Of a stretch of 64,000 nt of DNA, positions 1 to 8,665 are shown in pieces. The notes beneath the pieces are model-generated. The model was not told the DNA's origin. It did not search any database and worked only from the letters and a program-made list of their open reading frames with translations. Source of the stretch: Sulfitobacter sp. W027 (GTDB taxonomy: Bacteria; Pseudomonadota; Alphaproteobacteria; Rhodobacterales; Rhodobacteraceae); assembly GCF_025143985.1 (NCBI RefSeq), contig NZ_CP083565.1, positions 62,001 through 126,000 on the forward strand, in the 5' to 3' direction. The position numbers and the translations under genes are program-made. How positions within the stretch are numbered: the first letter of the stretch is position 1; the number at the start of each line of letters is the position of its first letter.

Positions 1-1086
1 GTCGAGATTGCCCCCGACAAGGGTCTGGTCGTCTATCTCGAACGGCATGGCCGGGGCGCGGTAGGTTGTGCCATCTGGCAGGGACGATGTGAAAAGTCCG
101 CCGGGGCGCGTCACATGTGGGTCATCATACATTTCTGCCGGACGATGGATCGGCGAAAACGGTATGCCCGCATCTTCAAAAGCAGCGATAAGATCATCAA
201 ACGAGCGGCTGCGGACTGCTTCTGTGACCACAGGTATCGTCCGGTCACGGGCATTGATCTGGTTCATACGGGTCTGAAGGGCAGGATCGGCCAAAAGCTC
301 CTGAAGTCCCAGTATGTTGCAAAGAGTTACCCATTGCCCCTCGGTCACGGCCCCGATGAATATCTGGCGGCCCTCGGAGGTCTCGAAGATGTCATAGACA
401 GGCCAGGAAAACTCGCGCTCCGGCATCGGCGGCGCCTCGCGGCCTTCAATGTCGAACTGGACCATATGTTGCGCCACAAGGAAAAGACAGTTCTCGAAAA
501 GACCGGTACGCACAAGGTGCCCCTCACCGTCCTTCTCACGCTGCATCAACGCGGCGAGCACAGCGAAAGCGCCGAACAGCCCGCCCATGATGTCGTTCGC
601 AGACGATCCGATGCGCAAAGGCCGACCCGTCGGCCCTGTCATATACGCCATTCCGGTCATCATCTGAACTACCTCGTCCATAGCTGTTCGGTTTTCATAA
701 GGCCCCTTCAGGAAGCCCTTGAGTGATGAAACGATCAAGCTTGGATAACGGGCTTTCAGCACCTCTGGCGCGAACCCCATCTTGGCCAGGGATTGGTCCC
801 GGAAATTTTCGACGAAAACGTCAGCCCCCTCAAGCAGCCGGTGCAAGGCGTCCTGGCCCGCGTCCGACTTGAGATCAAGTGTGACGCTTTTCTTGCCGCG
901 ATTGAATGTCGGGTAGAAGCCACGTCCCATCCCCGTGAGCGCTCGGGTCTTGTCACCTTCCGGAGGTTCAACCTTGATCACCTCTGCGCCAAGCATGCCA
1001 AGAAACATGCCGCAAGACGGCCCCATGATCATATGCGTCATCTCGATAACGCGGTATCCAGCCAGTGGCCTGATGTCAGTGGTCAT
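1..1086 (-). CDS. CoA-transferase family III (CaiB/BaiF), C-terminus beyond window
   Basis: The reverse strand reads openly from an ATG at 1086 to the window edge (362 codons, no stop), so the gene is cut by the left boundary. The N-terminus MTTDIRPLAGYRVIEM, followed by GAEVIKVEPPEGD and FNRGKKSVTLDLKS, is the typical opening of class III CoA-transferases, which move CoA between carboxylic acids. The catalytic Asp is probably the D in TAMDEVVQMMTG, near residue 140. A GGAGG ribosome site lies just upstream of the ATG. It is divergent from the LysR gene at 1172, which probably controls it. The acyl-CoA substrate cannot be told from the sequence. Confidence 0.9.
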   Translation of the reverse strand, partial: MTTDIRPLAGYRVIEMTHMIMGPSCGMFLGMLGAEVIKVEPPEGDKTRALTGMGRGFYPTFNRGKKSVTLDLKSDAGQDALHRLLEGADVFVENFRDQSLAKMGFAPEVLKARYPSLIVSSLKGFLKGPYENRTAMDEVVQMMTGMAYMTGPTGRPLRIGSSANDIMGGLFGAFAVLAALMQREKDGEGHLVRTGLFENCLFLVAQHMVQFDIEGREAPPMPEREFSWPVYDIFETSEGRQIFIGAVTEGQWVTLCNILGLQELLADPALQTRMNQINARDRTIPVVTEAVRSRSFDDLIAAFEDAGIPFSPIHRPAEMYDDPHVTRPGGLFTSSLPDGTTYRAPAMPFEIDDQTLVGGNLD

Positions 1087-1171
1087 GAAATATCCTCCCT
1101 CGACAAACCATAGCCAAAGGTGCAACCACTGAATATTATAATGTTTAGATAGAACCCTTCTGGAATCCAGA
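1087..1171. promoter_or_regulatory. Divergent promoter region between CoA-transferase and LysR gene
   Basis: This 85-bp AT-rich gap separates two divergent start codons, the usual place for a LysR operator. No boxes were assigned with confidence. Confidence 0.45.
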
Positions 1172-2107
1172 ATGCTTGATACACGTCAACTCCAATATTT
1201 TGCAGCAATTTACGAACACGGATCGCTGGCGCAGGCCTCGGCCACCCTACGCATCGCATCGTCGGCGCTCAGCCATCACCTGTCCCAGATGGAGGCGCGA
1301 TTCTCGACACCGCTGTTCCGTCGAAAGCCCCGCGGAATGGAGCCGACCGCAGCGGGGCACAGACTTTATGGCCATGCACGCTCAATCCTCCGGGCAATGA
1401 ATGCCGCCGAAACCGACCTCAAGGACGCGAAAAATATAATCTCGGGACCCGTGTCGGTCGGCATGTCCTTTTCGGGCGTAAAGGCGATCGGGGTGGACTT
1501 CATCACTCAGGTGGTGCGCGAATTTCCGAAGGTACAATTGGCGCTGACCGAAAGTCTTTCCGGCGCGGCGTTGCCTTACCTCTTGGCTTCGGAGGTGGAC
1601 ATGGCACTCATCTACAATCCGCCGACCGATCCCACTTTCGAAACCCAACCGATACTGGAGGAAAGGTTGTTCTGCGTCGGTCGCAGGGACATCATTGGAG
1701 ATACCGACGATCCCATTACTTTTGCCGATCTGCTGGAGTTGCCGATGATCCTTCTGCGGCAAGGTGTGTCAGCGCGCGCAATCGTTGATGACGTAACTTT
1801 GCTGAAGAAGATCGAGGCCAAAGCGATTCTGCAGATGAACTCCGTGCAGGCCATTGCAGGATCAATAGAAGCGGGATTGGGCTGTGTCATCGGCACAAGG
1901 TTGTTCATGCACGATCAACTGCAAAGTGGCGCTGTCCACGCCCGCGCCATAACTGCACCGGAGCTGTCGCGGACGCTCTACCTTTGTCGCCTCGCATCGC
2001 GCCCGCCGACCTTCGCAACCGAGGCCATCCAAAAGGTTCTTCTGGACCATGTGAGACGTGCCGTCAGGTCTGGGATATGGGACGCGTATTTGTTGGATCG
2101 CTCCTGA
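1172..2107 (+). CDS. LysR-family transcriptional regulator (Nac/Cbl-like)
   Basis: The 311-residue protein has the LysR winged helix-turn-helix at its N-terminus (MLDTRQLQYFAAIYEHGSLA, then ASSALSHHLSQMEARF) and a periplasmic-binding-type effector domain from about residue 90 (GPVSVGMSFSGVKAIGVDF). Length is normal for the family. It is divergent from the CoA-transferase gene across 85 bp, the classic arrangement for an activator of its neighbour. The effector is unknown. Confidence 0.9.
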   Translation: MLDTRQLQYFAAIYEHGSLAQASATLRIASSALSHHLSQMEARFSTPLFRRKPRGMEPTAAGHRLYGHARSILRAMNAAETDLKDAKNIISGPVSVGMSFSGVKAIGVDFITQVVREFPKVQLALTESLSGAALPYLLASEVDMALIYNPPTDPTFETQPILEERLFCVGRRDIIGDTDDPITFADLLELPMILLRQGVSARAIVDDVTLLKKIEAKAILQMNSVQAIAGSIEAGLGCVIGTRLFMHDQLQSGAVHARAITAPELSRTLYLCRLASRPPTFATEAIQKVLLDHVRRAVRSGIWDAYLLDRS

Positions 2108-2532
2108 TCATATTTGAGAGGAGCCCCTGCCCCGTCACTGCCACTCCGCAAGTCAACTTTGAGCCCAAGCCCGTCGGAAAGGTTCTGTCGCAAAACTCAC
2201 TAAGGCGAGGAATGCGGTGATCAACTGGCCCGAGTTCAACGAGGCTTTGCGGGCTCGCAGCGTCAGATGGTTGGCCAGTCGTTTCACCGGCACGCAATGC
2301 TTGGGATCAACGATCAGCAGATCGCGCACCGTCAGCGCCGCCCCTGACCGAAAGGCCACAGACTCAAAGGTTTCATCACGCGCGGAGGAGACTCAGACGG
2401 GCATCCGGAGTACTTTGTTTGGATCAACGGCATGATCTGGTCGCGCGAATGTCATGCACCTATCCAATATCATGGCGGCGCTTTATCACATAGAATATGG
2501 CGATAACCGCCCCACCTTGATGGCCTCAAATG
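2108..2532. other. Gap outside the left inverted repeat; possible IS5-type remnant
   Basis: No intact gene. A short plus-strand stretch at about 2205-2275 reads KARNAVINWPEFNEALRAR, which resembles the N-terminal NWxxYNxAL motif of IS5-family transposases, but it decays within about 25 codons. The rest shows nothing recognisable. The stretch ends at the left inverted repeat (2533). Confidence 0.3.
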
Positions 2533-2558
2533 TGTCCAATAAGTTTACATTATCGGAC
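2533..2558 (+). repeat. Left terminal inverted repeat (26 bp, perfect match to 13121-13146)
   Basis: The repeat starts TGTCCAATAAGTTTAC and ends ATTATCGGAC; base 2559 (A) completes a GGACA end. It is also an imperfect palindrome in itself, with TGTCC/GGACA arms around a GTTTACA-like centre. A partial copy of the transposase-type motif, GTTTTAGTTTCAT, follows at 2597-2609 next to the tniQ stop. Confidence 0.85.
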
Positions 2559-2604
2559 ACTATGAAATACTGTCGCAGCACAGTCTCAAAATGTCGTTTT
2601 AGTT

Positions 2605-3660
2605 TCATGGGTGGATTCGGCCAAAATTCCCCCTCTCGTCGAGGAAATTTCCATTTAACCGGTGGACAGGCCTCTTGCTCAATCTGTGGACTCGTTCCGC
2701 TCCAGCTTCAACTGCGCGCTTTCCTTTGCCGTTCCGTGGATCTCGCCCATCCGTGAGCCACGGCAATGGGGCGGCACGCCGGAACAGGACGAGGGCGGCC
2801 TCCGGCACGACTGCGCCGGGCACCAGATCTGCTCCAAAGAGATCATGCAAGATCACCAGCGTCAGAGCCCGCCAGCGCACTGATAGGTGCTGAAGAGGCG
2901 CAAGCCGACCGACGGCCGCGCGGGCTTCGTAAGGGCAGTTCCAGCCCGGTTCATCGTACCAGAGCGCAAGGACAGGCCGGGCTGCCCCGTCACGATCAAG
3001 CGGTGCCCAGAGGGTGCGAATTGCATGCTCGAGTCGATCAAGGCGGCCGGGGCCACCTATGACGATTCCGCTGATCTGGCGTTGGATCTCGAGAACGTTT
3101 GCAGCAAAATCTGCCTTCAAAGGGTCCTCTGTCTCCCCTCCCCCACTGGTCAGAACGGCATCGCACTTGTGACAGAAGGGCCGCAGCAGACCATTCAGCA
3201 TGCGAAAAGAAAGCCTCAGGCCGCTGCGACACGCAGGGCAGCGATCCAGAAGCATGGTCCGGTGTTCCGGGCAAACCGCCTGCTCCGCCAATCGCCAATT
3301 CACCCGAAGATAGGCATCGCGACCGGCAGCGACATCCGCATCGAAACAGGCAAGGCAGACCGGGACTGTCTCGGTCAGAAGCCAGCCCTGCGGCCGAGGA
3401 TATCGAAAAGCCACTGACCTGCGACGAAGCCGTTCCGGATCGATCCTGCAGGCCTTCGCCCAAAGCCTGAGCAGGCCCATGTCCGGCACCACATCGTCAA
3501 TCTGCCGTGCGCCTGCGTACCTACCCGCCTGCCCCGCCAGGAACACCATCAGCTCAAAGGGCTCCGCCCCGTAGCGCGCGGCAACCCTCGCCGTCCAAGA
3601 CGTGAGCAATTCGTCACGGAATGGATGCGGTGCGACGGGCAATCTGGCCGGCACCATCAT
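2605..3660 (-). CDS. tniQ: TniQ-family transposition accessory protein
   Basis: 351 residues. The N-terminus (LPVAPHPFRDELLTSWTARV) is the characteristic TniQ opening, and the central part has zinc-ligand pairs (PVCLACFDAD, CPEHRTMLLDRCPACRSG, PFCHKCDAVL). In Tn402/Tn5053 elements TniQ acts with TniA and TniB in transposition and target choice; in Tn7-like systems its relative TnsD recognises the target. The start overlaps the tniB stop by 4 bases (ATGA), showing translational coupling in a tniA-tniB-tniQ operon. The stop lies only about 50 bp from the left inverted repeat. No resolvase (tniR) follows. Confidence 0.88.
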   Translation of the reverse strand: MMVPARLPVAPHPFRDELLTSWTARVAARYGAEPFELMVFLAGQAGRYAGARQIDDVVPDMGLLRLWAKACRIDPERLRRRSVAFRYPRPQGWLLTETVPVCLACFDADVAAGRDAYLRVNWRLAEQAVCPEHRTMLLDRCPACRSGLRLSFRMLNGLLRPFCHKCDAVLTSGGGETEDPLKADFAANVLEIQRQISGIVIGGPGRLDRLEHAIRTLWAPLDRDGAARPVLALWYDEPGWNCPYEARAAVGRLAPLQHLSVRWRALTLVILHDLFGADLVPGAVVPEAALVLFRRAAPLPWLTDGRDPRNGKGKRAVEAGAERVHRLSKRPVHRLNGNFLDERGNFGRIHP

Positions 3661-4595
3661 GCCCCGACCCGTTGTTGCACGGGCTTTCCCCGCCGCCGAG
3701 CGGTCTGGGTCATCGAAACCAGCGGCAGCACCAGATTGTCGCCAAAACTATCCGCGTCGAGGCGCTCCTTGCCCGACCGGACCGCATCTTCTGCCGCCGT
3801 CTCGATCAGGCGGAAGATGCGCGCCGTCACACCGGAGGTCAGCTTGTGAATCCGTTCTCTGGCCTCCCCACTGATCAAATCGGAGGCCTCGCGCAAAGGC
3901 AGGATGCGTTCGAAACTTTTCAAGAGCCCAGCGAAGGCGGTATCGTTCTGCCAGGGCTTGAGATGGAACGCCTCGAAGCGCTCGGCCAGTTGTGCATCGG
4001 TCAGCAACGCCTGGCGCGCGAGGTCAGTCCCTGCACAATCCAGCGGGATCCGTAAATCATTGGCCAGAAACCTTATGGCGTTGAGAAATATGCGCTGCTG
4101 GCGGAACGTACCAGCGAGCATACCGTTCACCTCGTCGAGGATGATCATCTTCGCCCCCACGGTCCGTAGCAGCGATCGACAGATATCCTTCTCGCGGGCG
4201 AGCGTACCGCCTGCCATCGCCGGTGCCCCCATGGCCGCCAGAAGTTCGCGGTACAGATCGCGCTCAATGGGTTCAGAAGGTACCTGCGCGACGACCACCG
4301 GACGATGGTCAACTCCGGTGGTCTGGCTGAACTTCGGCGGGTGGTCGCGTTCAAACTTGCGGACGATCTTGGTCTTGCCCATGCCGGTATCGCCATAGAT
4401 CAGCAAGCAGGGCATCCGGTCACGCGGCGGATAGGTCAGCAGGTTCTCCAGACGTGCCAGAGCAACCCCGGACTGATCGAAACCGATCCAGCGGTCGGCC
4501 CGGATCCAGGCGATGCGCTCATCATCAGGCAGCGCCGCGAACCGGCGGTAGACCGGATCAAGATGTGCAAATGCGCAGCCTTCGGTCACGACCAT
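3657..4595 (-). CDS. tniB: TniB-type AAA+ ATPase of transposition
   Basis: 312 residues with Walker A GDTGMGKT at about 68-75 and Walker B MIILDE at about 150-155, followed by sensor-type helices. This matches the TniB/TnsC AAA+ family, ATP-dependent regulators that load on target DNA and activate the TniA transposase. The start overlaps the end of tniA by 10 bases and the stop overlaps tniQ by 4 bases. The gene appears intact, unlike tniA. Confidence 0.9.
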   Translation of the reverse strand: MVVTEGCAFAHLDPVYRRFAALPDDERIAWIRADRWIGFDQSGVALARLENLLTYPPRDRMPCLLIYGDTGMGKTKIVRKFERDHPPKFSQTTGVDHRPVVVAQVPSEPIERDLYRELLAAMGAPAMAGGTLAREKDICRSLLRTVGAKMIILDEVNGMLAGTFRQQRIFLNAIRFLANDLRIPLDCAGTDLARQALLTDAQLAERFEAFHLKPWQNDTAFAGLLKSFERILPLREASDLISGEARERIHKLTSGVTARIFRLIETAAEDAVRSGKERLDADSFGDNLVLPLVSMTQTARRRGKPVQQRVGA

Positions 4596-6237
4596 TCCTC
4601 AACTTCGAACCCCGGGTGGTCCCTGAGCACATTCTCACTTTCCTCTGGTTCCGGGACGGCATCCTCAGCCTCGTAGGCCCCTGCCCCATCAAGCGCTCGT
4701 TCTCGTCGCTCGAGAAACCGCCTGGCTTCCCGGGTTCTACTGCTGGCCGCATCAACCAGGGCGCGCTGTTCCTCGATCACTGCGAATATGAGATCTTCGT
4801 CCTCGAGCGCGCGCCCGCGCTCGCGCAAAATCGCCTGCGCACGGCGATGCTCCGCAAAGGTGATCGACGGATGGCGCAGATCTGCAAACCGTACGGGATA
4901 TCGTTGGCCCTCAGGGCTCCGGACAAAGACCGTGGAGAGGTCACGAGGATCGTAGAACACGCGCAATTGCCGGCCCTGCCGACCCGCCCAGAGGCTCAGG
5001 ACATCGTCCCAATACCGCAGGCCGAAAAGATGGATGCCACGCGGCGCACCATGCGTTCCGTGCTCGGCAGAAAGTCGATTCGGAACCCCTCCGGGTCATA
5101 TGGACGACGCACTGGTGCCTCGCGTCGCCCACAGGCCTCGTTCTAGGCCGCAACTGGCGGAATCCCGAGCGCACGGTGCCGTTCAGCATGATAACGGGTG
5201 ATTTCCAGCGCCAACCACCGCTCCAGCTCGTCGAGCGTCATCGCCGACTTGCCCACGGAATCGTAGTCACCACGGTCCTTGATGCTGCTGAAGGTCGATC
5301 CCGGCAGCAGGTGGACCGCCCCCATCATTGTGCCGATCAGCCGCTCGATGTGACCGCCGTAATGTGGTGCCCCAATCGGACGGTACTGTAGTGAAATCCC
5401 GTGCTCTTCCGCACCCCGCTTCATCGCCTTCGAGCGGAATTCCTTGGCATTGTCGACGTGAATGGTCTCCGGCAATCCTTCTGCTGGCCAGTCCGCGTCG
5501 ATCCCCAAGCTTTCCAGCCAGTTGAATTTGGGCTGCACCAGGTGCTGAATGGCCAGTGCCACCGACAAGGCCGATGGCGGCTCCAGTGTCAGATAGAATC
5601 CCGCCACCATGCGGCTTGCGACGTCGATGGCGAGCGTCAGCCAGGGCCGTTGCAAGGGTTTCCGATGAACCCGGTCCACAACGATGACATCCACCAGCGT
5701 GTGGTCGATCTGAACCACCTCATAGGCCCGTTCGACCTGATAGCTGCCCGGCACTGGGTGATGGCGCTGGCGAGAAGCCTTAGCGCCCTCACGCACCGCC
5801 GTGAGTTCCGCCGGATCGATCGCCGCCACACGGTCCCGGAGCGTGGTCCAGCACGGGGGACGTAGCCCTCTCTTACTGCACCGCCTGCGCACCTCCTTTT
5901 GGAGGGCGTTGATGCTTGGCTTCTGGAGAGACTTGTAGAAATCCTCGATCGCGCCCGAAATCACCCTTTCGATCTCGTCATGCAGCCGGCGGCTACCCGT
6001 CGGTGTCCCGACCTGAGCTGCCAGCAAGGAACTGGCAACCGGGCGCGTCTTGTACGCTGAGATCAACTCGTACAGGCGGGAGCGCTTTAGACCAAGATCG
6101 CGGCAGGCCTTGAGAAACTCGGCACGGTTTGGTGACGCCTTGCTTGCAAGGCGACGGATCACAGCTTCCCGCGCGACCGCCTGTTCCCACGCAGCATCGT
6201 CGACGGCGTTGATGTCTGATCGATCCACCATGGCCAA
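4586..6237 (-). pseudogene. tniA: TniA-type DDE transposase broken by a TAG stop and a frameshift
   Basis: The first part (5143-6237) encodes 364 residues with the retroviral-integrase-type DDE triad: D178 in VVQIDHT, D262 in HVDNAKEF, E298 in GGHIERL. It stops at TAG (complement 5143-5145) after GIPPVAA. The same frame then continues with plausible coding (NEACGRREAPVRRPYDPEGF). Near 5037-5045 a one-base loss moves the frame to GIHLFGLRYWDDVLSLWAGR and the normal Mu-type C-terminal domain, ending at 4586. Restored, the protein would be about 551 residues, close to TniA of Tn5053. Sequencing error could explain the indel but is less likely for both lesions together. Confidence 0.85.
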
Positions 6238-6258
6238 ACCCAGAAAATAGGTGTCTTA

Positions 6259-6342
6259 TGTCCGATAATGAAACTATAATCCGGGAATGAAACAGAAACA
6301 TGAACACAATGATATCAATAAGTTAGTGTCCGTCAATGAAAC
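6259..6342. repeat. Three tandem 14-16-bp repeats upstream of tniA
   Basis: TGTCCGATAATGAAAC (6259-6274), TCCGGGAATGAAAC (6280-6293) and TGTCCGTCAATGAAAC (6327-6342) share the core CCGnnAATGAAAC in the same orientation. The first is nearly the inner half of the terminal inverted repeat (GTCCGATAATGTAAAC at 13121). Repeats of this kind beside tniA are typical TniA-binding sites of an element end. They could mark the original right end of the tni transposon, before the maintenance genes were included. Confidence 0.65.
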
Positions 6343-6407
6343 AAGAACGACACACAAACGAAGTGCAAATTCTGTACGAATACAGAGAGTTGCATGGAGT
6401 ATGAAGA

Positions 6408-7475
6408 ATGGGAACCCACTACTGTCACCTGAAGCTGGACGAACGTCGCAAGCTTGCAAAGTGGCTTGAATCCAAAATGCTGATTTCAGAGATCGCGGAT
6501 CGACTGGGTCGCGACCCCTCCACGATCTACCGAGACATTAAGCGTAATCGGTACACGGACGGCGAACTGCCTGAGCTAAACGGGTATCACGCGCTCGTCG
6601 CTCAGGACAAATATGAGCAGCGCCGCGCGATCCATCGCAAGATGATCATTCACCCTGATTTGAAAGCCGCCATCGAAGACCGCTTGAAGGCTGGCTGGTC
6701 GCCCGAACAGATAGCCGGCAGGATGCGGCTCGAACGGCACCCGATCCGCGTGAGCCACGAGACGATCTATCGCTTTGCCTATTCCAAAGACGGTCGCGAG
6801 GAACAGTTCTACCGCCATCTCCCTGAGCATCGCCGCCGCCGTCGGCCGCGTGGTTACCGCAGGCACAACAGAGCCCACATATTCGACATTCAAAGCCTGT
6901 CACACAGGCCTGAGCGTGTCTCAGAACGCTTAGAATTCGGCCATTGGGAGTGCGACTTGATGATGTTCCGTAAGGAGCATGGGAAGGTAAACGTGACGTC
7001 ATTGGTGGAGCGCGTCAGCCGCTATGCCGTCGTGATACGCAATGAAGATCGACAATCCAAACCGATCATGGAGTCCCTGATCAACGGGTTGGTTCCCCTG
7101 CCCGCCGACGCGCGCAAGTCAATCACCTTCGACCGCGGCACCGAGTTCTCGGCCTGGAAATATCTCAAGGCTGGGATTGGAGCGGATGCCTGGTTCTGTG
7201 ACCCGCAAGCGCCCTATCAGAAAGGCACTGTTGAGAATACGAACAACAGGCTGCGTCGATACCTGCCAAGATCAACCGCACCGACGGCGCTGACAAATCG
7301 ATATTTGAGGTCGATTTGTCACCGCCTTAACGCAACGCCGCGCAAATGTCTTGGCTACCGGACGCCCGCTGAAGTCTTTGAAAGCAACCTGATGGAAATA
7401 CAGAACCGGTTGGAGCAAAACGAGATATCAAAAACTGCACTTCACCGTGAACTCACAAGCATCCCATGTCTGTAG
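6408..7475 (+). CDS. IS30-family transposase
   Basis: 355 residues with an N-terminal helix-turn-helix (SKMLISEIADRLGRDPSTIY) and the IS30 DDE core: D in FGHWECDLMMF, D in SITFDRGTEFSAW, E in YQKGTVENTNNRLRR. The length suits a complete IS30 transposase. It sits between the tniA end repeats and parB, pointing toward parB. Clear terminal repeats of the IS could not be fixed by eye, so element limits are not given. Confidence 0.9.
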   Translation: MGTHYCHLKLDERRKLAKWLESKMLISEIADRLGRDPSTIYRDIKRNRYTDGELPELNGYHALVAQDKYEQRRAIHRKMIIHPDLKAAIEDRLKAGWSPEQIAGRMRLERHPIRVSHETIYRFAYSKDGREEQFYRHLPEHRRRRRPRGYRRHNRAHIFDIQSLSHRPERVSERLEFGHWECDLMMFRKEHGKVNVTSLVERVSRYAVVIRNEDRQSKPIMESLINGLVPLPADARKSITFDRGTEFSAWKYLKAGIGADAWFCDPQAPYQKGTVENTNNRLRRYLPRSTAPTALTNRYLRSICHRLNATPRKCLGYRTPAEVFESNLMEIQNRLEQNEISKTALHRELTSIPCL

Positions 7476-7505
7476 AACCTATGGCTACATTTTGGGTCAT
7501 AGGTT
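7476..7505. repeat. 8-bp perfect inverted repeat after the IS30 transposase
   Basis: AACCTATG (7476-7483) and CATAGGTT (7498-7505) are separated by 14 bases, directly after the transposase stop and before the convergent parB stop. It could be a bidirectional terminator stem or part of the IS30 end; no T-tract follows on the plus strand. Confidence 0.35.
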
Positions 7506-7534
7506 TAGCCACCACCTATGTGGGGAACTAACAG

Positions 7535-8662
7535 TCAACCTTCATCGTCAAGCGCGGCTAAGAATGCCTCAATGCCTTGCTGAAGCCGCGCCCTTGGAAT
7601 CGCCGAAAAGTCCCGCTCCAACCGCAGTTCGAGTTTTCCGTCTGATGCTGTCACACGAGCTTGCCCTTCAGGTCGGCCCATTTTCAGCGATGTCCTGGAA
7701 ACTGATTTGGCCTCCCGCGCACCTGACTCTTTCTGCCCGGCAAGCGCATTGCGGAGCATCCCCATCTCTGCGTCTTTATCCCGATCAGGAACGGCAAGTA
7801 ACCGTGCTGCAAGTTCCCCTGCCCTTCCGGGCTGCCCATCGACCAACTTATAAAGTTCAAGCCCTAACGCGCGGGGGATCGCTTCAGGATAGCGCACCGT
7901 CCCTTCCAAAGCTTCCAGGATGCGGGCGAACTGCCGAATGTAGGTCCGCTTTTGTTTGAGCGCAGAGGCATAGAGCGTCGAGACCGCCTCCCCCACATCG
8001 ATCCCTTCGTCCCGCGAATAGGACAAGGCAAGTTGCGCCATTTCCCCAAAGGACAGGTCCTTTCGTATCAGGTTCTCATCCACCATTTTGCGATAGAGTC
8101 CAACCAACGGTTCCCCGCGGGGAACCATGGCAGCGGGAATACGGGTGTAGCGCGGATCGCCAGTTTCTTCTGCCAACTGCCGAAAAGCCGAAAGTCTGCG
8201 GAATCCTTGGATAAGTTCAAAGCCCTCATCGGTCTTCTCTACACGGATCGGATTCGATAGCCCAACCGCCTTGATAGACTCTTTTAGCTCATCAAGTTCA
8301 GGGTCCAGATTGGCAGAACGGTCACGGGTCAGTTTGGAAGTCATCACCTCAGAGGTCTGGATCAAATCAGTGATTAAACCTAGCTTCTTGAGCCGCACGT
8401 GCTCATGGGCAAGGGCGTCATTCTCTGCGCGGATTGCCGCTTCGGCGTTGTCGCGTTCACGGGTGGCATCGGCAGTTTCGGCAATCGCACTGGCCATAGG
8501 GCCCCGCCGCGGCGGGGCTGATCCGTGGTTTTGCAATGGATGGCCTGGAACGCTATAGGCTTTGGCCTCAAGCGCGCGCTGGTTCCCCGCGGGGAACTCC
8601 GCCGCCTCCTCTTCTGCGTCGAGTTCAAAGTTAATATCAAAGACGGAGCGTTTCTTAACCAT
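7535..8662 (-). CDS. parB: ParB-type plasmid partition protein
   Basis: 375 residues. A basic and acidic N-terminal tail precedes the ParB/Srx domain (LDELKESIKAVGLSNPIRVE, then ELIQGFRRLSAFRQLAEETG, which corresponds to the GxRR box) and a DNA-binding helical domain (DLSFGEMAQLALSYSRDEG). It begins 3 bases after the parA stop, so the two form a parA-parB operon. ParB binds parS centromeres and acts with ParA to segregate plasmid copies. Two of the three parS-like palindromes lie inside this gene, which is unusual but would let the protein bind its own coding region. Confidence 0.9.
   Translation of the reverse strand: MVKKRSVFDINFELDAEEEAAEFPAGNQRALEAKAYSVPGHPLQNHGSAPPRRGPMASAIAETADATRERDNAEAAIRAENDALAHEHVRLKKLGLITDLIQTSEVMTSKLTRDRSANLDPELDELKESIKAVGLSNPIRVEKTDEGFELIQGFRRLSAFRQLAEETGDPRYTRIPAAMVPRGEPLVGLYRKMVDENLIRKDLSFGEMAQLALSYSRDEGIDVGEAVSTLYASALKQKRTYIRQFARILEALEGTVRYPEAIPRALGLELYKLVDGQPGRAGELAARLLAVPDRDKDAEMGMLRNALAGQKESGAREAKSVSRTSLKMGRPEGQARVTASDGKLELRLERDFSAIPRARLQQGIEAFLAALDDEG
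8109..8126. promoter_or_regulatory. parS-like palindrome 1 (inside parB)
   Basis: GGTTCCCCGCGGGGAACC is a perfect 18-bp palindrome whose 16-bp core is identical to sites at 8582 and 10001. Recurrence confined to the partition locus supports a centromere role. Confidence 0.75.
8501..8518. repeat. Second type of 18-bp perfect palindrome inside parB
   Basis: GCCCCGCCGCGGCGGGGC is self-complementary over 18 bp and lies 63 bp from parS-like site 2. It differs from the parS sequence in its half-sites. It may be a lower-affinity partner site or an mRNA hairpin near the 5' end of parB. Confidence 0.5.
8582..8597. promoter_or_regulatory. parS-like palindrome 2 (5' part of parB)
   Basis: GTTCCCCGCGGGGAAC, identical 16-bp core to sites 1 and 3; located about 65 bp inside the parB start. 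Confidence 0.75.
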
Positions 8663-8665
8663 TCA

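Noticed and set aside
6259..6342. CRISPR array
   Set aside because: Three repeats only, 14-16 bp, irregular spacing and no cas genes; better explained as transposase-binding sites.
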